Shown one piece after another: positions 1 through 6,366 of a stretch of 9,827 nt of DNA. Every line of letters begins with the position of its first letter. Position 1 is the first letter of the stretch. Source of the DNA: Bacillota bacterium (GTDB lineage: Bacteria; Bacillota; Clostridia; DSM-8532); the NCBI GenBank assembly GCA_023446675.1, contig JAEXPO010000665.1:1-9827 (forward strand). The letters are read 5' to 3'. The notes under the pieces were generated by a model. The model saw nothing but the letters and a program-made list of their open reading frames with translations. It was not told the DNA's origin and did not search any database. Both the position numbers and the translations under genes were made by a program.

Positions 1-3000
1 TCCGCCTGTCGCCGCATTGTAAACATATACCACGTCTCCGCCGGTAAGATTATTGATTTTCACGGTATCCGCCGCATTGGCATTATTGGTGACAATGATG
101 CTGCTGACATTGGAGGCGCTTGATTTAGGCTCGGCCTCATAGCCTGCCGCAACCCTGTCGCTTTCGGCGTAGCTCTTTTGAGTTACAGTTACATAAACGG
201 TTCCCGCCGATCCGCCAAGCTGAGATACAAGCACCGTAGCGGTTGTTTCATAGGTGGAGACGGTAGCGGTTCCAAGCTGAGTACCGCCCACACTCTTATC
301 ATAAACCTTAACGATATCTCCGCCCACCAGACCCGTTACGGTGATGGTGTCGTCAATGCCTGCGTTGTTGACAATGCTTATGCTGGAAACGGAGGGTGCT
401 TCGGACCTGGATTCCGCCGCATAAGCCGCCTGGATTCTGTCGCTTTCCGTTTTATTTTTGCTTGTCCGCGTGACATAAATGCTTCCCGCTTCGCTTCCAA
501 GCTGTGTCACCGACAGGGAGACCGAGGAATCATAGGTACCCACCTCACCGGTTGCCAGAAGCTCGCCCGCCTTAGCCGCATTATAAACATTAACCACGTC
601 GCCTGCGGCCAGCCCTGTCACCTTTATGGTATCCGCAACACCTGCCTTATTCTCAATACTGATATTCGCACTCGCCGGCTCCGCCGATTTAAGCTCCGCG
701 CTGTAGTCGGCTTTGGTTCTTTCGCTTTCCAGCTTGTTGCTCGAAGTAACCGTTACATAGATGCTCCCTGCTACCGAGCCAAGCTGCGTAACAGTCAGCG
801 TTGTGGAGGAGGCATAGGTATCCACGGTTGCGGTTGCAAGAACCGTGCCTGCTTTTTCAGCGTCATAAATTTTGATGATGTCGCCTGATGCAAGGCCCGT
901 AACCTTAATGGTATCGGAGGTTCCCACATTATTGACAATTTCAATGACGCTTGTCGAAAGCTGCGCTGACTTAGCTTCCGCGGCATAGTCCACCTTTGTT
1001 CTCGCACTTTCAGCTTTTGACTTGCCTGTAATGGAAATATAAACACTTCCGGCATTGGTGCTCAGCTGGGCAATGCTTATGCTGACGGTGGCGCCTGATT
1101 CCAGGGCAGCCGAGCCTAAGAGCGTACCTCCGGAGGCGGCGCTGTATACCTTTACCGCATCCCCGATTTCAAGTCCTGTAACCTGGATAATATCTGATGT
1201 ACCGGCGTTATTGGAAACAATAACGTTGTCCGCTTCAACCGCCGTTGAGCGTGATTCGGCGCTGTAATCCGCCTTGACGCGGCTGCTTTCCTGCTTGTTG
1301 CTGGAGGTTACGGAAACATAAACGCTGCCGGCCTCCGTACCGAGCTGGCTGATGCTTATAGTGACATAGGAGCTGTAATCGGCGGCGGTTGCTGAACCGA
1401 GAAGGGTCCCGCCCTTAAGGGCGTTATAGACCTTCACCGTATCCCCTGCCGTAAGCCCGGTCACCTCAACGGTATCGGCGGTTAAGGAATTATTCGTTAT
1501 GACAATATCGGACGCGTCCACGGAGGTGGAAACGCTCTCCGCTTCGTAATCGGCCTTAACACGGGCGCTCTCCAGCTTACTCGAAGCCGTAACGGAGACA
1601 TACACGCTGCCGGAGCCGGTACCCAGCTGGTTTATGGAAACGGTGGCATAGGAGCCCAAAGAAGGCACCTCCGTATAGCCAAGCAGCGTTCCTCCCAGAG
1701 CGGCGCTGTATACCTTAATAACATCGCCTTCCGTAAGTCCGGTAACCTCAACGGTATCCGCAGTACCCACAACATTGTTGGTTACAATGATGTTGTCGGT
1801 GTCCGGCGCTTCGCTGGTCGCTTCGGCCAGGTATTCAACCTTTATTCTGGAGCTTTCGTTTTTCCCCTTGCTGGTAACCGTTACATAAACATAGCCTGCG
1901 GAGGTTCCCAGCTGAGTAATGCTTACGGTGGCCTCGGTTTTATTTGAGGCAACGGTGGCTGTTCCCAGAAGAGTTCCGTCGGACGCTAAATCGTAAATCT
2001 TAATAATATCATTTGCAGCAAGTCCGGTAACCGTTACGGTATCCGCTTTGCCTGCGGGGTTGTTAATCACGGCGACATTATAGGTTTCCGTTGTATTGGA
2101 TACGGACTCTGAAACAAAATAAACAGGAATGCGGATGCTTTCCAGCTTATTTTTGCTGGTTCGGCTCAGGTAGATGTAGCCGCCGTCGGTGCCAAGCTGA
2201 GTGATAGTGATGGTCGCTTCGGTTTTCGAGGAAGCCACTGTCGCGGAGCCTAAAATACCGGTGCCTGTTGTTGTTTCATAAGCTTTGATAACATCCCCGG
2301 CTGTAAGGCCGGTCACCTTAATGGTGTCGGAGGAGCCGACATTATTGGTAACAGTAACCTTTCCCACACTCACAGCGTCGGATACCGGTTCGTCCAAAAA
2401 AGGCATCTTAATCCGTACGCTCTCAAACTTGCCCTTGCTGGTAACGCTTAAGTACACATAGCCGTCCTCAGACATAAGCTGGGCGATAGTAACGGTAACC
2501 TCCGTCTTTGAAGTGGCAACGGTTCCGTAGCCTAACAGAGTTCCTCCCGACGATTTGTCATAAACCTTTAAAACATCTCCCGCCACAAGGCCTGTGACGG
2601 TTACGGTATCGGAGGTATTGCCGTTATTAACAATGGTTATCTTTGACGGTGCAGGAGCGTTTGAGGTGTTTTCACCAGGATAGTATACGGCAATGCGTTC
2701 GCTTTCCCTTTTGTCAAGGCTTAAGACGGAAATGTAGCAATAGCCTGACATCTTGCCCAGCTGAGACACATTCATGCTCACTTCGGTTTTGGAGGAGGCT
2801 ACCTTGGCCGAGGCCAAAAGATTTCCGCCCCTGGCCGCGTCATAAACATAAACGGTATCCCCCAAAGACAGATAGGTAACCGTGATGGTATCATTGATAC
2901 CCGCATTATTGACAATGGTAATATAGTCGGGATTGAGAACGGCCGACTGAGATTCCGCAAGATAATCGGCCTTCGTTCTCGTACTCTCCAATTCACCCTT

Positions 3001-3489
3001 ATTAGTAAGGGATATGTATACACTACCGGCTTCAATACCTATTTGGGTAATTTTCAGTGTCGTTTCGGTCTTTGATGCGGCAACAGTGCCCGAGCCTATT
3101 AATTTACCTCCGGTTTGTGCGTTGTACACCTTTATGGTTTCACCGCCATATAACCCGGTAACATAAACCAAGTCGGCCTTTCCGGCATTGTTTGTCACTA
3201 CAATGCTGCTTGAAGAGGGCGGGCCTGTTTGAACCTCGGCCGCATAATCCACCTTGGTCCGGCTGCTTTCAAGCTGGCCCTTGCCGGTAACGCTCACATA
3301 AATACTCCCGGCAGCCGTGCCGAGTTGGGAAATCCTTATGGTAACTTCCGTTTTACCTGTGGATGCCGTTGCTGAACCAAGCAGCTTCCCTCCTGTGGCA
3401 GCCGTGTAAATCATGGCTTTATCACCGCCTGCCAGGCCTCCAACTACAATAAGGTCATAGGTGCCCGTATTGTTTGTTACCGTAATACT
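1..3489 (-). repeat. Coding tandem repeat array, twelve complete 279-285 bp units plus one partial
   Basis: Repeat units begin (minus-strand 5' base) at 3489, 3207, 2925, 2643, 2361, 2079, 1794, 1509, 1227, 948, 666, 384 and 102. Unit lengths are 94 residues, except units 6 and 7 (95) and unit 9 (93). All length changes are multiples of three, so the frame is kept. Units are clearly related but not identical in DNA or protein, so the array is old or under diversifying drift and not a recent expansion. Units 1-6 have a central segment of the type VAxxKTExT (unit 1 STGKTEVT), whereas units 7, 8 and 10-12 carry a Tyr/Ser-rich segment there, such as DYSSYVT, DTYASSTT or STYETTAT. Unit 9 is shortened at the same place (ESGATVS). 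Units are joined by Ser/Ala/Pro-rich linkers after the AE of DYxAE. Confidence 0.92.
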
Positions 3490-3600
3490 GCTGGCCTGAG
3501 GGGCTGAGGTGGTGGTCTGTGCATTAACGCTTATAACCCCCGTAAATGCCATCATCACGGCTAAAACAGAGCCCAGGGCTCTTTGTAATCCTTTTCTCAC
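1..3600 (-). CDS. Large secreted tandem-repeat surface protein, C-terminus beyond the left edge
   Basis: The reading frame is open for 1200 codons from a GTG at 3600 to the left edge. I translated it and checked the frame at every repeat boundary; no frameshift or stop is present. The GTG is chosen because a perfect AGGAGG lies 7 nt upstream and a signal peptide follows at once: residues 1-27 begin MRKGLQRALG, have a hydrophobic core (SVLAVMMAFTGVISV) and a likely cleavage after VNA. After a short Thr/Ser/Ala/Pro stretch come twelve complete repeats of 93-95 residues from residue 38, then 34 residues of a thirteenth. Each repeat has about seven alternating hydrophobic strands, suggesting an Ig-like or Fn3-like beta-sandwich (inferred). 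Recurrent blocks are xTNNAG, DTVTVTGL, GDxVKVY, LLGxATV, QLGTxAGSVYVSVTS and ESxRxKxDYxAE. Only one cysteine was seen, in repeat 3. An adhesin, S-layer-associated or matrix role is plausible. No anchor (SLH, LPXTG) or enzymatic domain is visible, as the C-terminus is missing. No named family is claimed. Confidence 0.9.
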   Translation of the reverse strand, partial: MRKGLQRALGSVLAVMMAFTGVISVNAQTTTSAPQASSITVTNNTGTYDLIVVGGLAGGDKAMIYTAATGGKLLGSATASTGKTEVTIRISQLGTAAGSIYVSVTGKGQLESSRTKVDYAAEVQTGPPSSSSIVVTNNAGKADLVYVTGLYGGETIKVYNAQTGGKLIGSGTVAASKTETTLKITQIGIEAGSVYISLTNKGELESTRTKADYLAESQSAVLNPDYITIVNNAGINDTITVTYLSLGDTVYVYDAARGGNLLASAKVASSKTEVSMNVSQLGKMSGYCYISVLSLDKRESERIAVYYPGENTSNAPAPSKITIVNNGNTSDTVTVTGLVAGDVLKVYDKSSGGTLLGYGTVATSKTEVTVTIAQLMSEDGYVYLSVTSKGKFESVRIKMPFLDEPVSDAVSVGKVTVTNNVGSSDTIKVTGLTAGDVIKAYETTTGTGILGSATVASSKTEATITITQLGTDGGYIYLSRTSKNKLESIRIPVYFVSESVSNTTETYNVAVINNPAGKADTVTVTGLAANDIIKIYDLASDGTLLGTATVASNKTEATVSITQLGTSAGYVYVTVTSKGKNESSRIKVEYLAEATSEAPDTDNIIVTNNVVGTADTVEVTGLTEGDVIKVYSAALGGTLLGYTEVPSLGSYATVSINQLGTGSGSVYVSVTASSKLESARVKADYEAESVSTSVDASDIVITNNSLTADTVEVTGLTAGDTVKVYNALKGGTLLGSATAADYSSYVTISISQLGTEAGSVYVSVTSSNKQESSRVKADYSAESRSTAVEADNVIVSNNAGTSDIIQVTGLEIGDAVKVYSAASGGTLLGSAALESGATVSISIAQLSTNAGSVYISITGKSKAESARTKVDYAAEAKSAQLSTSVIEIVNNVGTSDTIKVTGLASGDIIKIYDAEKAGTVLATATVDTYASSTTLTVTQLGSVAGSIYVTVTSSNKLESERTKADYSAELKSAEPASANISIENKAGVADTIKVTGLAAGDVVNVYNAAKAGELLATGEVGTYDSSVSLSVTQLGSEAGSIYVTRTSKNKTESDRIQAAYAAESRSEAPSVSSISIVNNAGIDDTITVTGLVGGDIVKVYDKSVGGTQLGTATVSTYETTATVLVSQLGGSAGTVYVTVTQKSYAESDRVAAGYEAEPKSSASNVSSIIVTNNANAADTVKINNLTGGDVVYVYNAATGG

Positions 3601-3607
3601 TCCTATA

Positions 3608-3613
3608 CCTCCT
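3608..3613 (-). promoter_or_regulatory. Ribosome binding site that fixes the GTG start of the repeat protein
   Basis: The minus strand reads AGGAGG here, 7 nt before the GTG at 3600-3598. This is a perfect Shine-Dalgarno match at ideal spacing. There is no in-frame ATG between it and residue 16, and starting at Met16 or Met17 would destroy the signal peptide. Confidence 0.9.
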
Positions 3614-3623
3614 GGTAAAAATC

Positions 3624-3652
3624 ACTATAGTTTATATCGTTCATCCGGCCAA
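3624..3652 (-). promoter_or_regulatory. Probable sigma-A promoter of the repeat-protein gene
   Basis: On the minus strand a -35 box TTGGCC (3652-3647, 4/6 match) is followed by a 17-nt spacer and a -10 box TATAGT (3629-3624, 5/6 match). Transcription would start near 3617, giving a very short leader that still contains the AGGAGG at 3613-3608. The promoter lies downstream of the terminator that closes the acetyltransferase gene, so the repeat protein is probably its own transcription unit. Confidence 0.55.
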
Positions 3653-3711
3653 AGGTATTAAGCGCTTTCCTTAAATCCATACATTTTTGTAACAGAAATA
3701 TAATAATTGAG

Positions 3712-3740
3712 AAAAAAAGAACCGTTAAGCTAACGGTTCT
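3712..3740 (-). terminator. Rho-independent terminator of the GNAT acetyltransferase gene
   Basis: On the minus strand a perfect 10-bp stem, arms AGAACCGTTA and TAACGGTTCT around a 3-nt loop GCT, is followed by a run of seven T within the tract TTTTTTT (3718-3712). It begins 12 nt after the TAA of the acetyltransferase gene. The T-run lies on the minus strand, so it acts on that strand. It separates the acetyltransferase from the repeat-protein gene. Confidence 0.92.
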
Positions 3741-3752
3741 CTTACGGATCTA

Positions 3753-4349
3753 TTATGGATTATTTTTCCACTCTTCTTTTAAAATGGCATACTGATAAGC
3801 ATTATGCCAAAGAGGCTCTCCATTGGCCGATCTCTTAAAAAATCCGGCTTTCAGATGGCTTCCTTCCCTTCGCATACCCAAACGCTCCAGCAGCTTCCAT
3901 GACGAAGCGTTCTCCATGTTGCACCGTCCAATAATACGATGGGCCTTTTTCTCATTGAACCCATACTCCAGCATGCGAAAGGCGGCCTCGGTGGCATAAC
4001 CCTTTCCCCAGTAATCCTGATTGAAAACATAGCCTACCTCCCAGGTGTCATACTCCTTGGGATTGACTTGCTCAAAATACATATTTCCGATGAGCTTGGG
4101 ACTACCTTTTAAGCAGACCGCCCAAAAGGAATCGTTCTTTGAACGGGCAGCAGCTTCCACTTTACAGTCATCCCTGTTGAGGGGGCCATAGGGTTCATAG
4201 CGTACAACCTTTTCCGATGAGAGGTACTCATGCATGTCCTTCCAGTCGTCACATGAAAAACGTCTGAGAATCAGGCGTTCTGTTTCCATAGGCGCCATGG
4301 CTTTTCCATCTCCTAATCCCAACAGCTTAAAGAAACCGGGTTTTTTCAT
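3753..4349 (-). CDS. GNAT-family N-acetyltransferase, RimJ/RimL type
   Basis: A 198-residue protein expected to transfer an acetyl group from acetyl-CoA to an amine, in the cytoplasm. The domain begins at residue 21 with METERLILRRF, the typical opening of the RimJ/RimL (Acetyltransf_3) group. The acetyl-CoA pyrophosphate-binding motif A is visible as DYWGKGYATEA (about 112-122), preceded by the strand EVGYVF. The later block NMENASSWKLLERLGMRREG (144-163) matches the usual N-x-x-S-x-x-x-L-x-x-x-G element. Length is close to normal for the group. The ATG at 4349 is preceded by GGAAGGCGG. Starting there adds a basic 20-residue leader (MKKPGFFKLL...); Met18 or Met21 are alternative starts, since an AGGAG lies 11 nt before Met18. 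The substrate (ribosomal protein N-terminus, antibiotic or small metabolite) cannot be told. It has its own promoter and terminator. It follows the transporter gene by 90 nt on the same strand. Confidence 0.92.
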   Translation of the reverse strand: MKKPGFFKLLGLGDGKAMAPMETERLILRRFSCDDWKDMHEYLSSEKVVRYEPYGPLNRDDCKVEAAARSKNDSFWAVCLKGSPKLIGNMYFEQVNPKEYDTWEVGYVFNQDYWGKGYATEAAFRMLEYGFNEKKAHRIIGRCNMENASSWKLLERLGMRREGSHLKAGFFKRSANGEPLWHNAYQYAILKEEWKNNP

Positions 4350-4415
4350 TTTTTTCCGCCTTCCAAATAAAATCGGAGGTCACGCGCACTTTGCCAAAGA
4401 AGAAATACTTAAATT

Positions 4416-4443
4416 ATTATATCCCTTCCGGTGCGAAGTTCAA
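4416..4443 (-). promoter_or_regulatory. Probable sigma-A promoter of the acetyltransferase gene
   Basis: The minus strand carries TTGAAC (4443-4438, 4/6 to the -35 consensus), a 16-nt spacer and a perfect TATAAT (4421-4416). The -35 box overlaps the stop codon of the upstream transporter gene. A start near 4409 leaves a leader of about 60 nt before the ATG at 4349. No terminator hairpin was seen between the two genes, so read-through from the operon may add to expression. Confidence 0.65.
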
Positions 4444-5381
4444 GCGGATTTACGGAAAAAATGAGCTGCCCGTGCAAGCTGTTTCCCGGGAAGGATGGCA
4501 AGCCCGGAGCCCAAGGCAATAAGGAGCATGCCGGCTGCAGGAATCCCTGAAATGGTTTCGCCCAGGATAAGAATCGCCAAAACAGGCGCCAGAGCCGGTT
4601 TTATCATAAAAACCAGGGATGCGTTAATGGCACCGGTTTGCTTTATGGCCTCAAAATAGCACAAATAGCCAATGCCGGTGACAAACAGCCCCAGATAAAG
4701 AAGCTGAAAAGCATTCCCTGTCCCGATTCCCGAAATAACAGGCAAACCGAAGGCCAGCAAGCCCACCAGAAGAAAAAGGGAACCTGAAATAAAGGACAGG
4801 CTGGTTAGCACCACTCCGCCGTATTTGGCTACCCGGGTTCTGTTGAAAACCGTATAAAAGGAAAAGGTCACCGCAGCCAGCACCGCCGGCACGAACCCGG
4901 ATAAATCCGAAGAAGCCGAAAAGGGGTCAAAAAGAAGAATAAGGCCCAGGAGGCTTAAAGGCAGTACAAGGAGCATTTTTTTTCCTGTTTTTTCTTTTAG
5001 TATCCATCGGGCAAAGGGAATGGTAAAAACAAAATTCGTACTGAAGATAACCGCAACCATGGAGGCCTTTCCCTGGGTGACAGCCAATTGGAAAAAGGAC
5101 ATGCTGACCACTACGTTTAAAAAGCCTGACAGGCAGATAAAACCCCAGTCCTTAAGCCCCAGGGCAAGTTTTTTCTTTCGGATTTCCCAAAGGGCAAAAG
5201 GAAGAAGAAACACGCCTCCTGCAATAAATCTTAAAAAAGTCAATTGAAAAGGATTTAGCTGTGGGGAAGTCATTTTCCCCACAATCTCCATGGAGCTGAA
5301 GGCCAGGGCTGTCATGAGTATGAAAAGATAACCCCTGTTACCTCCCTTTCCCTCTTTGCTCCGATTATTCTGACTCTCCAT
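4440..5381 (-). CDS. EamA/DMT-superfamily membrane transporter
   Basis: A 313-residue integral membrane protein with the duplicated EamA layout: one half at about residues 17-152 and a second at about 164-297, each with some five hydrophobic helices, ten in all. Features typical of the family are LRFIAGGVFLLPFAL in helix 2, a charged loop IRKKK following it, LKEKTGKK at the end of the fourth helix, and KPALAPVLAILILGE in the second half, where the Pro-rich helix ends in a conserved Glu. Members usually export or import small metabolites such as amino acids or nucleotide-sugar-related compounds; the substrate here is not predictable. The ATG at 5381 is preceded by AAAGGAGA at good spacing. It lies 44 nt downstream of the SGNH hydrolase gene with no terminator between, so the two are probably cotranscribed. 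The C-terminal tail is short and basic. Confidence 0.92.
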   Translation of the reverse strand: MESQNNRSKEGKGGNRGYLFILMTALAFSSMEIVGKMTSPQLNPFQLTFLRFIAGGVFLLPFALWEIRKKKLALGLKDWGFICLSGFLNVVVSMSFFQLAVTQGKASMVAVIFSTNFVFTIPFARWILKEKTGKKMLLVLPLSLLGLILLFDPFSASSDLSGFVPAVLAAVTFSFYTVFNRTRVAKYGGVVLTSLSFISGSLFLLVGLLAFGLPVISGIGTGNAFQLLYLGLFVTGIGYLCYFEAIKQTGAINASLVFMIKPALAPVLAILILGETISGIPAAGMLLIALGSGLAILPGKQLARAAHFFRKSA

Positions 5382-5425
5382 ACCGTCTCCTTTACCTTTT
5401 TCTATCTGATCGATTTAAGAAGGTT

Positions 5426-6151
5426 TTAGATTCCAGCCCGGTTCAGGCCTTCACGAATTTGGCCTATGTAAGGCATACAGCTTTGTTCCAGTGCCTTATC
5501 GGGAAAATCCAGGGGAGGCAGTCCGAAATGTCGGGAAACAATTTCACCCATAAGAAAATTTCCTCCCGCATTGACATGCATGCCGTCCAGCATAAGGCTT
5601 TTATAACCTTCCCTATCATCATCATGAATGGACGCCATATAGGCGTAGGAGTCGATAAGAGGAAGGTCATATTCCCCGGAAAGACTTCTTACCGTATCCA
5701 TATAGGCCTCAAAGACGGGACGGAAATCCGGCATACAACGCTCATAAAAGGGGCAGTAATATGTCTGAACTGCAGGCTGAATATTATCCGAAAGGAGCCG
5801 GTTGACGAGCCTGGAAAGGCTGTCCCGGTATTGGGTCAGTCCGTTCATACCGTTTCTCATGGAGTCGTTGCCGCCTATGGTGATAATCGCAGCCACAGGC
5901 GAAACGGGGATCACATCCCTGTTATAGCGCTCCAGAAGCCCTTCTGTGGTATCTCCGCAAATACCCTGATTGATAACAAGGGTGTTTCTTCCGATGTTCT
6001 GGCGCAAATTCATATTCAGCCAATCCACCCAGTTATGGCTTCCGCAGCTGTGAAAAAACAGCTCCGTATTGCTGGAACCGTAGGCCAGAATCCGATATCC
6101 CTTCTCCGGATTATCCTTAAAGCCTTGCACCAGGCTGCTTAAATTTACCAT
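5426..6151 (-). CDS. SGNH/GDSL-family hydrolase (esterase or lipase-like)
   Basis: A 241-residue soluble protein with no signal peptide, probably cytoplasmic. All four SGNH blocks are visible. Block I is LAYGSSNTE (22-30), with Ser27 the expected nucleophile. Block II is QGICGDTT (62-69), with Gly66 an oxyanion-hole residue. Block III is GGND (93-96), with Asn95. Block V is LDGMH (188-192), with Asp189 and His192 completing the triad. The usual GDS of block I is GSS here, but the nucleophile is kept. The family hydrolyses ester bonds of lipids, acetylated sugars or other acyl compounds; the substrate is unknown. The ATG at 6151 follows AGAGGA at about 7 nt. It is the first gene of a probable operon with the EamA transporter and is transcribed divergently from a LysR regulator, which suggests control by that regulator. 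Confidence 0.92.
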   Translation of the reverse strand: MVNLSSLVQGFKDNPEKGYRILAYGSSNTELFFHSCGSHNWVDWLNMNLRQNIGRNTLVINQGICGDTTEGLLERYNRDVIPVSPVAAIITIGGNDSMRNGMNGLTQYRDSLSRLVNRLLSDNIQPAVQTYYCPFYERCMPDFRPVFEAYMDTVRSLSGEYDLPLIDSYAYMASIHDDDREGYKSLMLDGMHVNAGGNFLMGEIVSRHFGLPPLDFPDKALEQSCMPYIGQIREGLNRAGI

Positions 6152-6210
6152 AGCCCATCCTCTTTTCTTATTTTATTATGGCGTTTAAAGGGTTTCATCC
6201 CCTCTCCATT

Positions 6211-6239
6211 ATTATAGTATTGATACTTATAGCAGCAAA
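6211..6239 (-). promoter_or_regulatory. Candidate promoter of the hydrolase/transporter operon
   Basis: On the minus strand a perfect TATAAT (6216-6211) lies 17 nt after TTTGCT (6239-6234), only 3/6 to the -35 consensus. A weak -35 box with a good -10 is what an activator-dependent promoter usually shows. The predicted start is near 6204, leaving a leader of about 50 nt. Another TATAAT-like string upstream, around 6249-6254 on the minus strand, has no fitting -35 box. Confidence 0.5.
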
Positions 6240-6249
6240 CACATATACT
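6220..6249 (+). promoter_or_regulatory. Candidate promoter of the LysR-type regulator gene
   Basis: The plus strand has TTGATA (6220-6225, 5/6), an 18-nt spacer and TATACT (6244-6249, 5/6), predicting a start near 6256 and a leader of about 110 nt. It overlaps the divergent hydrolase promoter, so the two polymerases would compete for the same DNA. The dyad at 6260-6277 lies immediately downstream, where a bound regulator could block initiation. Confidence 0.5.
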
Positions 6250-6259
6250 ATTATATATC

Positions 6260-6277
6260 CATAGCTTCAAAGCTATG
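6260..6277. promoter_or_regulatory. Perfect 18-bp dyad, candidate LysR operator
   Basis: Arms CATAGCTT and AAGCTATG flank a 2-nt centre CA, a perfect 8-bp inverted repeat in the divergent intergenic region. Its centre is about 64-65 nt upstream of the predicted hydrolase start, the usual position of the LysR-family recognition site. It also lies at about +4 to +21 of the predicted lysR transcript. It is not followed by a T-run, so it is not a terminator. The assignment to this regulator is an inference from position and symmetry. Confidence 0.55.
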
Positions 6278-6332
6278 AATTCTACCTGGAACAATGGCGC
6301 CTCCTCCATGGCAGAAAGAACGGGCCAAATTC

Positions 6333-6354
6333 TAACGTTACACACTTACGTAAG
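6333..6354. other. Two adjacent palindromes in the lysR leader
   Basis: The self-complementary octamer TAACGTTA (6333-6340) and decamer CTTACGTAAG (6345-6354) are separated by 4 nt. The second reaches into the ribosome binding site of lysR (GAAGGAG, 6354-6360). They share an ACGT core and could be a secondary operator or a weak hairpin affecting translation. No function is proven. Confidence 0.35.
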
Positions 6355-6366
6355 AAGGAGCTTTTT

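Noticed and set aside
178..888. A 236-codon plus-strand open frame opposite the repeat gene, and similar shorter ones at 795-1055, 1055-1267, 2643-2879 and 2799-3035
   Set aside because: They lie across the uninterrupted repeat-protein frame, change with the repeat phase, have low-complexity Arg/Cys/His-rich translations without recognisable domains, and lack good ribosome binding sites. They are by-products of the repeat coding sequence.
1..3489. The regular repeats as a CRISPR array or a recent tandem duplication
   Set aside because: Units are about 282 bp, keep one reading frame, and are diverged in DNA. There are no short identical repeats with unique spacers.
1..3489. Intramolecular isopeptide bonds in the repeats, suggested by conserved Asn pairs and late Glu
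   Set aside because: No Lys is invariantly conserved in a partner strand across all units, so the required Lys-Asn-Glu/Asp triad cannot be supported from the sequence.
5459..6142. A 227-codon plus-strand open frame antisense to the SGNH hydrolase gene
   Set aside because: The minus frame has all SGNH catalytic blocks and a proper ribosome binding site. The plus frame shows no domain and is a shadow.
6260..6277. The 18-bp dyad read as a transcription terminator
   Set aside because: There is no T-run after it on either strand, the 2-nt centre is too tight for a hairpin loop, and its place between divergent promoters fits an operator.
6145..6345. A 66-codon minus-strand open frame spanning the divergent intergenic region
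   Set aside because: It covers both predicted promoters and the operator, overlaps the hydrolase start in another frame, and has no recognisable domain or convincing ribosome binding site.
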